From the NCBI GenBank assembly GCA_030674185.1, contig JAPXFY010000026.1, positions 51,682,746-51,727,745 on the forward strand: a stretch of 45,000 bases of DNA, in the 5' to 3' direction. Below the pieces are notes generated by a model, which had not been told where the DNA came from, ran no database searches, and worked only from the letters and a program-made list of their open reading frames with translations. The position numbers and the translations under genes were made by a program. Below, piece after piece: positions 21,606 to 31,883 of the stretch (positions are counted from its first letter, which is position 1; every line of letters starts with the position of its first letter). This DNA is from Monoplex corrugatus. Taxonomy: Eukaryota > Mollusca > Gastropoda > Littorinimorpha > Ranellidae.

Positions 21606-24568
21606 TACATGTCTACACTTCTGTGTTTATCAAAGTCTGAAAACAGAACTTTTAAACCCAACAGGAATCTTTCTACAGACATATATTTTGCTTGCTTAGA
21701 AATCTACCGTGGGGATTTGTTTAACCGAGCCCAAATTCTAAACGTCGTCGACCCACAAGCCAGCTGTAGCGTGCTACGTTATCGTCTAAACTTTGAAATG
21801 GAACTTTCCGCGACAACGCATTCAGTCATAAGGTGAGTGTAGGCCTAACTGGTTTTCTGTTTTTTGGTTTTGTTTTGTTTTGATTTATGTTTGTTTTTCT
21901 GATCTTGACAACCCATGTCATAGCTAGCTGTTTACGTGTTATTTATTGTTTGAATTGCTTGTAAAGTTTACTCCAAGTTCGAACACTTGTTCAATTTTTG
22001 GACTCATTAACTGAATGCACTGTCAACAAGTCTGTTACTTGCAAATAATATTTGTCATGATGAGAGCACGATAACTTCTATAAACTGAAACCATGCTGTT
22101 CATATTTGTCAGATGAAATTAAAGAGCGGTACTGAAAGGAACTATGGGAAAATGTACGTGTCTTAAATTAATGCATTTTACTGTTTTGTATTTTTCAATT
22201 CCAGAGAATGCAGTTACAGGAAAATTTGTGAAAACAGACAGAATAGCATTGTCACTGCTTCCATCACTAACACACCTACTCCGTTACAGGTGGCCCTGGA
22301 TGTGCTTGTACGGCAAAAGCATCTACTTCAAACCATGCATGACTTTGGTATCACGTGTTCGTATGACGAAGTTATAAGATGTAAAATATCAGCAGCAGCA
22401 GCGCACACTGAGATTGAAACTGACAACAGGACAACACTAGATGCCAGCAAAGGTCTTGTGCAAGTTATTGGTGACAACTTTGACGCTAATATCTCTTGTC
22501 AAAATGGCCTTAAATCTACGCATGCACTTGCTCTTTTGCTCACACAAAGCCAATCAAATACGCCAGATTCTGAGAAATCAAACAGATATAAGTAAACTTA
22601 AATTGCAGACTCCAGTTGCATCAAAAACTCCAATTCATATCTTCAAGGGATCAAAGAAACCTGTCATGCCCCCAGCAGTGCACAGCCACACAGTTCTGCC
22701 ACTGAAAATCATGACAAGGCAGAATATTTCGCTCAGAAGGGCAAATGATTTGGATTTCGACTTTTCCAAACATGTCACAGAACACGAGTCAACGCCAGAA
22801 TTTGCAGGCTTCAATACAAAACATGCACGTGAGCATGGTCATGAAGTCAAACCAGCAAGTAAAACTGTGTACCGGCCCTTGATTGACATGACACCTTCAG
22901 ACCCAACAACAATGATGACTGCAATGATTGAGGCCCAGAGAATCACGAAGCAGTCAGGACAGAGTTTCACTGTCTTCACAGCGGACCAACAATTCTACAG
23001 AATCATGATCAATGTGCTATGGGTACACCCGGAAATGTTCAGCAACTCCATTCCTCGCATGGGTGGAATGCACATGCTCATGAGTTTTGTGGGACGCATT
23101 GGCACCTTGATGGCAAACTCTAGCCTCGAGGAGGTGATGAAAGTAGCATTTGGAGGAGTACCAAACATGCTGAGTGGGAAGAAGTTTCCGCAGAACTGCT
23201 GAGCATTGAGAATGGTAACAGAAAAATTACTTTGTGAAAATTTGTCCGAAGTCACTGAGCACGGTGAGCTCATGACCCTGCTTGAAAATGCCTGAGCCCA
23301 GAGTAGAACCACAAAGCTATGGGTTGACAGTCTCATTCATCAAACCTGTCTTCATTAGCATGCTGTTTGTCAGGGCTGAAAGAGAAGGAAATTGGCCGTT
23401 ACATCTGGTGGCAGTTGCAGCCATGTTACCATACTTTTTTGCAGAAGGCCATTAGAATTATGCCAGATACAGCCTGTATTATTTTGAGATCTATGGAACG
23501 CCTGCCAGAAGAGGTCCTTGAGCGTTTTCTTAAAGGAGAGCATGTAACGCGCCATAAATCTGGAATCTGGAACGACATCTGGTCAGATATGTACATCGAA
23601 TCCACCTTCATGAGGTATGGGCATGGTCCAGGTGGATTAATCGGCATCACCTTTGTCCTGGTGCGCAAGCCAGATGGGCACTCAAGTCTCCACAGAATCA
23701 TGATCAATGTACTATGGGTACACACTTCTATCAAGATTGTTTCAGATGATACAGATGTGTTTGTTTTGCTCCTGTGTTATTATCAATCTCAAAGGATTAC
23801 AGCTCCTGTTGTGATGGAAGGCACTACCTCCCAGAAAACAACATGTGACATCTCTGTCAGTCTGTGACAGTCAGAAAGCATGAACATATCATCCCTGACC
23901 TTCTGGCAGCACACGCTTTGATACAGTGGCTTACATGTGGGGCATTGGAAAAGCCACAGTTCTGAAAATTCTTCAAAAAGGATTTTCACTCGACAGCTTA
24001 GGGGAACCAGATGCTGATTTCAGTCACGTCATCCAGCAGTGTACTCGGTTTATTGGTGTTTGCTATGGCTGCAAAACCACAGAAATGTCCAAGATCAGGT
24101 TTGAAGCATGGCTCCTGAAAACAACAAGAAAAGCAGCTGTGACTCCAAAGCTAAGATCACTGCCACCAACAGAAGCAGCCTTTAATGAGAATGTGAAACG
24201 TACACATCAATGTGAAACGTACACATCTGCAGGCATGCATCTGGAAAGGAGCACTGGATCCTGATCCTCCAAATCTTTGTCCAACGGATTTTGGGTGGCA
24301 CAAGGCTGACACAACTTTACTGCCGGTCAGATTACCTCCTGGAGTTGAAGCCTCACCTGCTGAGGTGCAAATGATGAAGTGTGGCTGCAGCACAGCGGAA
24401 CCCTCTTCAACAGCACGATGTGGATGTGCCACTGCACAAATGACATGTACTGTCTTTTGTAAGTGTTACCTAAATGAAAATTATCAGAATCCAAGGACCA
24501 AACGCGCTGATGCCCTCGAAAGAGAAGACGATGATGAAGAAGAACCCGACTGCACAAGTGCTATGTAG
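21606..24568 (+). pseudogene. Spliced pseudogene of an uncharacterised nuclease-like protein with CXC tail
   Basis: Exon 1 (about 21606-21832) ends at AG|GTGAGT. The intron is 372 bp (21833-22204) with acceptor TTTTTCAATTCCAG. The reading phase is preserved across the join. Exon 2 reads VRQKHLLQTMHDFG, ITCSYDEVIRCK, VIGDNFDANISCQNG, then MTPSDPTTMMTAMIEAQ, IPRMGGMHMLMSFVGRIGTL, WNDIWSDMYIESTFMRYGHG, SDDTDVFVLLLCYY, YMWGIGKATVLKIL (resembling the helix-hairpin-helix of FEN/XPG nucleases), YGCKTTEMSK, and a Cys-rich tail CGCATAQMTCTVFCKC (CXC/TSO1-like) with an acidic end. I recognise the family as a multi-copy, uncharacterised animal protein. Function is unknown. Damage includes frameshifts near 22570, 23340, 23480 and 23855, two in-frame TGA codons (23200 and 23293) where CGA would fit, a 19-bp tandem duplication at 24190-24227, and a probable internal deletion at about 23690. 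Confidence 0.8.
21833..22204 (+). other. Predicted spliceosomal intron in the pseudogene
   Basis: The donor is AAG|GTGAGT and the acceptor is a pyrimidine-rich tract ending TTCCAG|A. Two bases (AG) of a codon end exon 1 and one base (A) starts exon 2, giving an Arg codon and an uninterrupted frame. An alternative is that the two frames are unrelated, but matching phase plus both consensus sites makes that less likely. Confidence 0.7.
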
Positions 24569-25505
24569 CTGCTTTGCGCTTGATTCATAGATCTAAACAA
24601 ATCAAACATTTTGCCGCGTTTTGTGTGTCATAACTGCATTACTCCAAACAAAACAATTACTGTCATAACACATCATGACTGTGCAGTGTGGTTATGGCTT
24701 TTACGTGTCATCCAAGTGACACGTCTTTGCTCCTGTTCCTGTGTTCCTTGACAAACTTTCCAACGTTCTGAAAGCCTTATTGGGTTACATTTTGTATAGG
24801 AGGTTTGTGTATCTGTGATAGTTTTCTGAATATGTAATGTTAACGCTACTTATTCTGTTTATATTTTATGTGATTTTAAAACCAGGTACAATTCTACTTT
24901 ATTATAAAAGAAATCAGACCCCACGCCTTCCCCATTCCTTAACGAACCAAAAAAAAAGGAATGTTTGATGTCCTCCCGGTTAAAAGATTGTCTAAATTTG
25001 GCAGCCATTTTTGTGTTATAAACAAACAATCAGGCATTATGATATATTTCAAATGTATTGTGTGTGTATCAGAGTCAAACAGGAAGTATTTCATGCTGGT
25101 ATGTCGCAAAAACTATCGACTTGTGTGAAAAACTGAACATGTGCCATTACTTGGCTACTTTCAGTCGCCATATTGGCGGCCATCTTGGAAATGTAAACAT
25201 ACGCACATTTACACATTTACTAAAACATGTTTTTGGGTTTCAAGATCATTTCTGCATGATAAGTTTGGGCAGTCAGTCTCAAAAAATTGCGTTCTGCATT
25301 ACCAAGAATGTCATATCACTTATTTTAAGAACTCAGGCCGCCATCTTGGCGGCCATGTTGGATTTTTCAAAATGCTCAACAGTGTCAGGGTGGCATCAGT
25401 TGGATATGTTATATATGGACACTAAAGAGCTCAAAACCGCTGAGATCAATTATGAGTACTGCATTTTTGGGTCATGCTAAAAATCATCAAATGGCAACCG
25501 GACTA
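24569..25505. other. Downstream region with two NGCCATNTTGGCGGC palindromes
   Basis: This stretch of about 940 bp has no frame of note. It contains two related blocks, CGCCATATTGGCGGCCATC (25166-25184) and GCCGCCATCTTGGCGGCCAT (25337-25356). Each is a short palindrome and contains the complement of AAGATGGC, the core of the animal YY1 motif. It probably represents the 3' flank or UTR of the adjacent multi-copy gene. That is inference. Confidence 0.5.
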
Positions 25506-25524
25506 GGGGGGGGGGGGGGACTGG

Positions 25525-25583
<59 letters not shown>

Positions 25584-25870
25584 TGTGTCTGTGTGTGTGT
25601 GTCTGTGTGTGTCTGTGTGTGTGCGCACGCGCGTCTATGTATGTATGTATGTATGTGTGTGTGTATGTGTCTCTGTGTGTGCGCGCGTACGATGCCTGAG
25701 TGTGTCTGTATGTGTGTGAGTGTGTGTATGTGTCTGTTTGTGTGTGTGTGTGTGCGTGTTTGTGTTTGTGTTCGTGTGTGTGTGTGCGCCTGTTTTTCAG
25801 TATGTGTGTGTGTGCGCGCGCTCGCATGTGTGTGCGTGGTGTGTGTGTGTGTGTGTAAGTGTGTGTGCTG
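25506..25870. repeat. Poly(G) and interrupted (TG)n microsatellite
   Basis: Fourteen G residues (25506-25519), then TG with many GCGC and TATG interruptions. Confidence 0.96.
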
Positions 25871-25871
25871 G

Positions 25872-26300
25872 GACACATATCAATGCATCTGCGCATACGA
25901 GGATATGCCTCTGGCGTTGACCACTCTGTCCAATTTATCACCAGGGGGTTTAAAAGAAATAAACCTGGATACAAATATATAAATACAGCAAAATGTTTAT
26001 GAAAACTGGCGTAAGTTATCTAAATTTGCTTTTGCACATCACAACTCCTTACAACCAAAAATACAGTTTATACATGTGCCCAATAATCAATCCTCAGAGA
26101 AAGTATGGAAGGTTTCATGGAAAAACGCAGGTATGAATGGGCCAGCAAGACAGAAACTGATAGGGAGAAACGACAGAAAGTATAGAAGCAAGGGAGAAAC
26201 AAAGAAACTGATAGACGAGAGGAAATTTTTGGCACAAAATTTTCAGAAAGTGGGGATACTACATGTATTTATACTGAAAGAGCCTCCGGCATCCCCATGG
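25872..26300 (-). mobile_element. Dispersed non-coding repeat, copy B
   Basis: It aligns in order with copy A, from ACACATATCAATGCATC through CAGGGGGTTTAAAAG and GTGGGGATACTACATG to CCTCCGGCATCCCCATGG. The constant GTTTAAAGCCC end is absent and the TG array abuts instead. GA simple sequence follows (26309-26440). Confidence 0.78.
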
Positions 26301-26308
26301 CCAGTGGA

Positions 26309-26440
26309 GGAAGGGGGAAGAGACAGAGAGTATTAAAGAGACAAACATACAGGAGGGAGGGGGAGAGAGAGAGAGCGAGAGAGAGAGAGAGACAACCAGA
26401 CAGACAGACAGACAGAGAGACAGAGAGAGACAGAGAGAAG
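26309..26440. repeat. GA/CAGA-rich simple sequence
   Basis: GAGA and CAGA repeats. The segment 26441-26712 is interrupted TGTG sequence plus unique DNA. Confidence 0.85.
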
Positions 26441-26710
26441 ATGTGTATGTCTGTGCATGTGCGTAGACGTCATGGAGACACACACGGATGCAATGAAAGA
26501 GTGAGAAAGACTATGTGTGTATCTGTCTGTCCGTTTATGTGTGTGTCTGTGTGCGTGTCTGTGTATGAGTGTACAGAGTGTGGGAGAAAGGGTGGATACT
26601 ATACTTTCAGGTCGTCGTCGTCATCGGCGCAAACAGCCTGATAACAGGTTTTGGTTCAATTCTTACTGGCCTCTCTTTGTAAACGTTTAAGAACGGAACA
26701 AACACATCGA

Positions 26711-26712
<2 letters not shown>

Positions 26713-26804
<92 letters not shown>
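26713..26804. repeat. (CA)n microsatellite
   Basis: About 90 bp of pure CA. Confidence 0.98.
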
Positions 26805-26808
<4 letters not shown>

Positions 26809-26922
26809 TGCTGTTCTTTCTTTCCCCACCCTTATCACCCGTCCGAAAATGTTTCTTTTCTATTTTTGTCGTCCTTGTTTTCCTGTTCCAATACAAGTGT
26901 GGGTGTGTGTTTGAGTGTGTTT

Positions 26923-26924
<2 letters not shown>

Positions 26925-27018
<94 letters not shown>

Positions 27019-27062
27019 CCCCGTGTATGTTGCCGTATATGTGTGTTACCGTATGTGTGCCT

Positions 27063-27150
<88 letters not shown>

Positions 27151-27308
27151 GCGCGCGTGTGCGTGTGCGTGTGCATGTGTGTGTGTGTGAGCGCTACTGA
27201 AATGCTTGGCCTATCTCGGCCACAAGGCCTACAACACAAGCGACTGTTCGCTCTGTGTTTACTTTACAACAAGGATTACGCTTCTCTGTTTTACTTATCA
27301 CAAGCCTC

Positions 27309-27352
<44 letters not shown>

Positions 27353-27485
27353 CCTTCTCCTCTCTCTCTCTCTCTCTCTCTCTCCACAAATATTTTTCCT
27401 CTCTCTTCCTCTCTCTCTCTCACACAAAACCGGTACGGTAATATGCTCTCGCTCTTCTTCTCCTCTCTCTCTCTCTCCTTCTCTC

Positions 27486-27546
<61 letters not shown>

Positions 27547-27602
27547 GCACACATACGGTAACACACATATACGGCAATATACACGGGGCCTCTCTCTCTC
27601 TC

Positions 27603-27690
<88 letters not shown>
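26925..27690. repeat. Long inverted repeat with microsatellite arms
   Basis: The left arm (26925-27146) is TG, then GA, then a 46-bp unique segment (27017-27062, starting GGCCCCGTGTAT), then TG. The right arm (27487-27690) is the mirror image, with the unique segment inverted at 27545-27590 and matching 45 of 46 positions. The roughly 340-bp spacer holds a TGCG tail, unique sequence and CT-rich blocks. The arms could pair over about 200 bp. Confidence 0.92.
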
Positions 27691-27699
27691 TATCATGCC

Positions 27700-28199
27700 A
27701 TCCATTCTCTGGCCTCCCTGTCTGACCTCAACGCTGCCAGACGGCTGTAGAGGTTAACCCCGATCATTACTCAACCTCCCCCACCCCTACCATCCCTACT
27801 CCCAGAACACCCCCATTCTGTCTCGAAGGCTTCTCCTATGTCTGTCTGTCTCTGTCTGTCTGTACATCTGTCTGTTTCCTGTTTGTCTGTCTGTTTTTCT
27901 GTCTCTGGATGTGATGTGATAGAAGCTTTTTCGGTTATAATATTAAACCCATCTCTCTCTTTTCTTTCTCTCTCTCTCGCTCTCTACCCTCCCTCCCTTC
28001 ACACACACAATTCATAGTCCATAAGTCGATGCATCACTCAGACCGTTCCCTTCTCCTTCTCATCACAAAGCAAAGATAGACATCACACACACACACACAT
28101 ACATACATACACACACACACACACACGCTCGCGCACGCACACACACACACGCGCGAGCGCACGCACACACGCACACGCGCGCGTGCGCACGCACATGTT
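27700..28199. other. Spacer with CTGT repeats and a CG/CA alternating tract
   Basis: CTGT repeats at 27838-27905, CT at 27951-27985 and alternating CA/CG at 28084-28196. No gene is recognised. Confidence 0.6.
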
Positions 28200-28214
28200 T
28201 GGCAAGAAACTCTC

Positions 28215-29345
28215 ATGGTGAAATCATACAAAACTGATATCAAATGCAACAGCTTCAAAGCCATAAAATTAATGTACAAAAATGCCACATTACTTGCGAG
28301 ACCTACAAACGGTCTTCCTTCCAACATACTGTTACACACAGGAGTAATTAAAGGAAACACGCTAAGCCCGACATCACTCACTATTAAGTTATAATTAAAT
28401 TTGTATTCAGGTGTTTTTTTTTTTTAAATCCCCTGTGTAATAAATTGGACGGTGTGGTCAACGCCAGGGGTATCTCCTTAGATTATGTGCGCGAATGCAT
28501 TGATATGTGTACTTAATTTTTTTTCTTTTCTTCCCCCCCCCCCCCCCCCCCCCCCCCTTCCCCAGTTGAAGTGTTATCTGTGTGTATAGAAATGGTTATA
28601 GCCTGATGTGGCTCTACGCAGTCGGCTGGGCTTTAAACAAATAATAACAATAACAATTTACCAACTTACTTATTCGACAATGATTCACCACATTTAATTG
28701 ACTCAAACAACTTGTAAACTTCATGTCTGTTATACGCTGATGACCTAATGATTCTTATCAATGTAATAAAACTAGGAATGCAAAATAATACAGGACAAAT
28801 TTTATAATCTACAACAAAAATGGGACTAAAAACCCAATCAAGAAAAAAACAAAAGCAGTCATCTGACTAAAACCTACCCAACATATATTTTATTTATATT
28901 CGGCTTTCATAACACACAACTCAGACCAATACAAATACAGTACATAATTTTCACAAAACAAAGAACCAAAAACGATCTGTCCTTGAAAAGATCACCAAAG
29001 AATCAGAATCGAAACGAGATGTAATGATACATCTCTAATGACAGACTTAGAGTCAACGCACATGACTTGAAAACTGACAAGCAAATATACAAACATTCCA
29101 AGCAAACAGAAAATGTACAGTTATATGGCGTGACTGAAGATGAAATTCATTTCCTGGATAATTGTATCTGATATAAATCAAGACCAAAACTGATGAAAAA
29201 GACTCATGAAAAACATGCATGCCTTCAACATTCAACTGCTCTAAATCATTATGTTAAGTCAAGTGACTACTTAAAGGAAGATGATTTGCACGTTCATAGT
29301 TGCTTAATAATATACGATGCCTGCACTTGGAAAACTGAGAGGTAC
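28215..29345 (+). pseudogene. Reverse transcriptase relic of a LINE, split by a later insertion
   Basis: Upstream of the insertion the frame reads FKAIKLMYKNATLLARP and GVIKGNTLSPTSL, matching the RT segment around the GV.QG..LSPTLF motif. After the repeat at 28397-28656 the frame resumes as NLPTYLFDNDSPHL, then CLLYADDLMILINVIKLG with the catalytic YADD (about 28732-28743), followed by KTQSRKKTKAVI. Further on (about 29046-29330) are LRVNAHDLKTDKQIYKH and GVTEDEIHFLDNC, resembling the C-terminal Cys/His region of such elements, then SCLIIYDACTW. Several stops and frameshifts are present. The clade is not determined. It differs from both other LINEs in the window. Confidence 0.7.
28397..28656 (+). 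mobile_element. Dispersed non-coding repeat, copy C (truncated)
   Basis: It starts AAATTTGTATTCAGG and passes AAATCCCCTGTGTAATAAATT, GCGAATGCATTGATATGTG, a run of 25 C residues (28533-28557), TATAGCCTGATGTGGCTC and GTCGGCTGGGCTTTAAAC, with tail AAATAATAACAATAACAA. Only the 3' 260 bp is present, as in 5'-truncated retroposition. It interrupts the RT relic between the SPT and LPTYL segments. Confidence 0.82.
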
Positions 29346-29498
29346 TTAGTCAGTCACATATCTATACTCCAAGTGGTGATGAGGAGGAGGAGCAGGAGGA
29401 GGATAGCGAAATCATACTGTAGAAATTACTCACTGTTATGTAAACATTACAACGACTGAGTCTTTCAGGTTCTCTTGGGTTCTTTTGACAAGTAAACA

Positions 29499-29705
29499 GT
29501 TCTTCACACATCACACAAACGTATACAGAGAGACAGGGGAGGGAAGGAGAAGGGGGGATAGAGGGGGAGAGAGAGAGTTCTTCACACATCACACATACAT
29601 ATACAGACAGAGAGGGCGAGGGGAGGAGAACGGAGGGGAGGGAGGGAGAGAGAGGGAGGGAGGGAGAGAGAGAGAAAGAGACAGGCGCACAGACAGTGAG
29701 AGAGC

Positions 29706-29739
<34 letters not shown>

Positions 29740-29850
29740 GAGACAGACAGAAAGACAGACAGAGACAGACAGAGACAGAGAGAGCAAGCACTGCTCAGAC
29801 AACAGAGACAGAGAGAGCAAGCACTGCTCAGACAGACAGACAGACAACAA
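29499..29850. repeat. GA/CAGA-rich tract with small tandem duplications
   Basis: AGTTCTTCACACATCACACA occurs at about 29499 and 29577. GAGAGAGCAAGCACTGCTCA occurs at about 29779 and 29810. The rest is GA and CAGA simple sequence. Confidence 0.88.
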
Positions 29851-30045
29851 GGACGGTGTGTGTTTGGACAGATGAAGTGTTGAAAGACGACTCGCCTGAC
29901 CCGCAGGTCAAGCAAGCACAGGCGTGTGAATTCTTTGGGAATCCTGTAAAAAGACACACACCCAAAACTGACCATAAAAGGTCACAGAAGCTAACTACAG
30001 GTGACGAGGATGACAGACTGAGGGCGGAAGGTGAGAGGGAGAGTG

Positions 30046-30197
30046 AGGGATATATACATAGTGAATGGCGATAAACCATCGACTGAAAGACTGTGGCTTC
30101 AAATCCCATCAGTTTCGTTAAAATTATTGTGGGAATGCCCCAGGGGCATGGCTCTGGTATTAGCCTTTGTTTTCTCGACATTAAATGATTAATCAAC
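30046..30197 (+). mobile_element. Short tRNA-like SINE
   Basis: AGTGAATGGCGATAAACC followed by GGCTTCAAATCCCATC resembles tRNA A- and B-box regions. A short body ends CTCGACATTAAATGATTAATC, a tail of AATC type. It is about 150 bp. The promoter boxes are degenerate, so this is a tentative call. Confidence 0.5.
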
Positions 30198-30249
30198 GGT
30201 ATTCACACATTTTCCTTCGTCCAGAGGCCGACAGAATGCAAAGAGGAAC

Positions 30250-30522
30250 AGGGGGGGGGGGGGATAGGGGTACGGAGGAGAATATGGGATGGGGGAGTTC
30301 ACTGCCCATTAAGCACATGACCAATGGGAAATGGATACCAGAGACAGTGGAATAGAGAGAGAGGCAAAGAGAGAGAGAGAGGCAAAGAGAGACAAGCTGA
30401 GACAGGTTGACAGAGAGAGAGAGAATGAGAGAGAGAGAGTTTCAGAAAGAGAGAGAGCAAGAGAGAGAAGCAGAGAGAGAGAGAGAAGATGAAGAAGAAG
30501 AGAGACAGATGCAGAAAGAGAG

Positions 30523-30565
<43 letters not shown>

Positions 30566-30662
30566 TTATTCGCATATTAACAAAAGAATTTGTGCGCGTG
30601 TGTGTGTGTGTGAGAGAGAGAAAGAGAAAGAAAAAGAGACAGACAGACAGACAGAGATACAT
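30250..30662. repeat. Poly(G) and GA-rich purine block
   Basis: Thirteen to fourteen G residues near 30250, then GA/CAGA repeats from 30350 to 30660 with a short TG insert. The segment 30663-30984 holds more GA/CAGA (30783-30865) and unique sequence. Confidence 0.9.
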
Positions 30663-30989
30663 ATATGTAGGGCCTAGAAAACAATCATACTATATAGAAT
30701 ATAGATATCCAACTAAAAACATAATTAATAACTGAACTGAACAAAACTTCAGGTCAAGTCAGCCTCAACTTGGCGTGTGCGTATGGAGAGAAAGGGGAGA
30801 GAGGGGGGGAAGGGAAAGAGAGACAGACAGACAGACAGACTGACAAAAAACAGAGAGAAAGAGTGGGAGAGAAGATAGAGTCTACAAGATTCCACCCAAA
30901 TGCAGACACTAGCCATACCACAGAAAGAGCCGCACAAAAAAATAAACCAACAACACAAACCCTCTTGATAAAAAGCAGAAGGCTTCATA

Positions 30990-31200
30990 GCAGCAGTCAG
31001 GCCAGTTTTTGGCACAGAATAAAACGCCTAATCTAATTGACAAAAGGGAAGCGAGCCTCTAACCTCCAGCTTCCCTCTCCCCTCCCCCCTCCCCTCACCA
31101 ACCTACCACCACGCACACCAGTACCAGGGCTGGCAGCGAGAGGCCAGTGTCTGGCACAGAAGAGAACCACTAATCTAATCGACACATGGACCAGGTGAGC
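30990..31200. repeat. Duplicated segment GCCAGT-TCTGGCACAGA
   Basis: GGCCAGTTTTTGGCACAGAA with CTAATCTAATTGACA (31001-31043) recurs as GGCCAGTGTCTGGCACAGAA with CTAATCTAATCGACA (31142-31186), and a shorter piece lies at 31590-31612. The unit is about 140 bp. GCCAG...CTGGC makes a small hairpin in each. Confidence 0.75.
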
Positions 31201-31209
31201 CTCTTTGTA

Positions 31210-31342
31210 CACATCGCACCTACCAAACCTACTCTCTCAGCACACCCCTCCTCCCATCTCTCTCTCTCTCTCTCACCACACACACACACATCGCACCTAC
31301 CAAACCTACACTCTCACCTCCCCCCATCTCTCTCTCTCTCTG

Positions 31343-31385
<43 letters not shown>

Positions 31386-31405
31386 CTCTCTCTCTCTCTC
31401 TCTCT

Positions 31406-31440
<35 letters not shown>

Positions 31441-31576
31441 ACACACATACACACACACACCGCACCTACCAAACCTCTCTTACCCCCCCCCCCCATCTCT
31501 TTCTCTCTCTTCACACACAGACACACACACACATTATCTCTCTCACGCGCGCGCGCCACACACACACACACACACG
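31210..31576. repeat. Composite array: CGCACCTACCAAACCT + (CT)n + (CA)n, three units
   Basis: TCGCACCTACCAAACCT occurs at 31211, 31288 and (as CCGCACC) about 31459, each followed by a C-run, CTCTCT and CACACA. Unit length varies with the microsatellites (77 to 170 bp). A short GCGCGCGC lies near 31547. Confidence 0.88.
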
Positions 31577-31653
31577 GCTGACAGACAAGGCCAGTTTCTG
31601 GCACAGATTAGTTGCCAATGGTTACACTTACCATATGAACGAAGCGAACATGT

Positions 31654-31654
<1 letters not shown>

Positions 31655-31726
<72 letters not shown>
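31655..31726. repeat. (CT)n microsatellite
   Basis: About 70 bp of uninterrupted CT. Confidence 0.98.
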
Positions 31727-31727
<1 letters not shown>

Positions 31728-31883
31728 CTCATGAATGTTAATTCTCCTAGTTACATACATAACTGGTCCCAGAAGACTAGTTTCTGGAAGTTTCCTTCCA
31801 TCCAATCATACAGCAGACGCCAAAGGGTTAAAGATGATCATCGGAGCTCGAACTAATATTCACTCCCACATCCATACCAGTTT

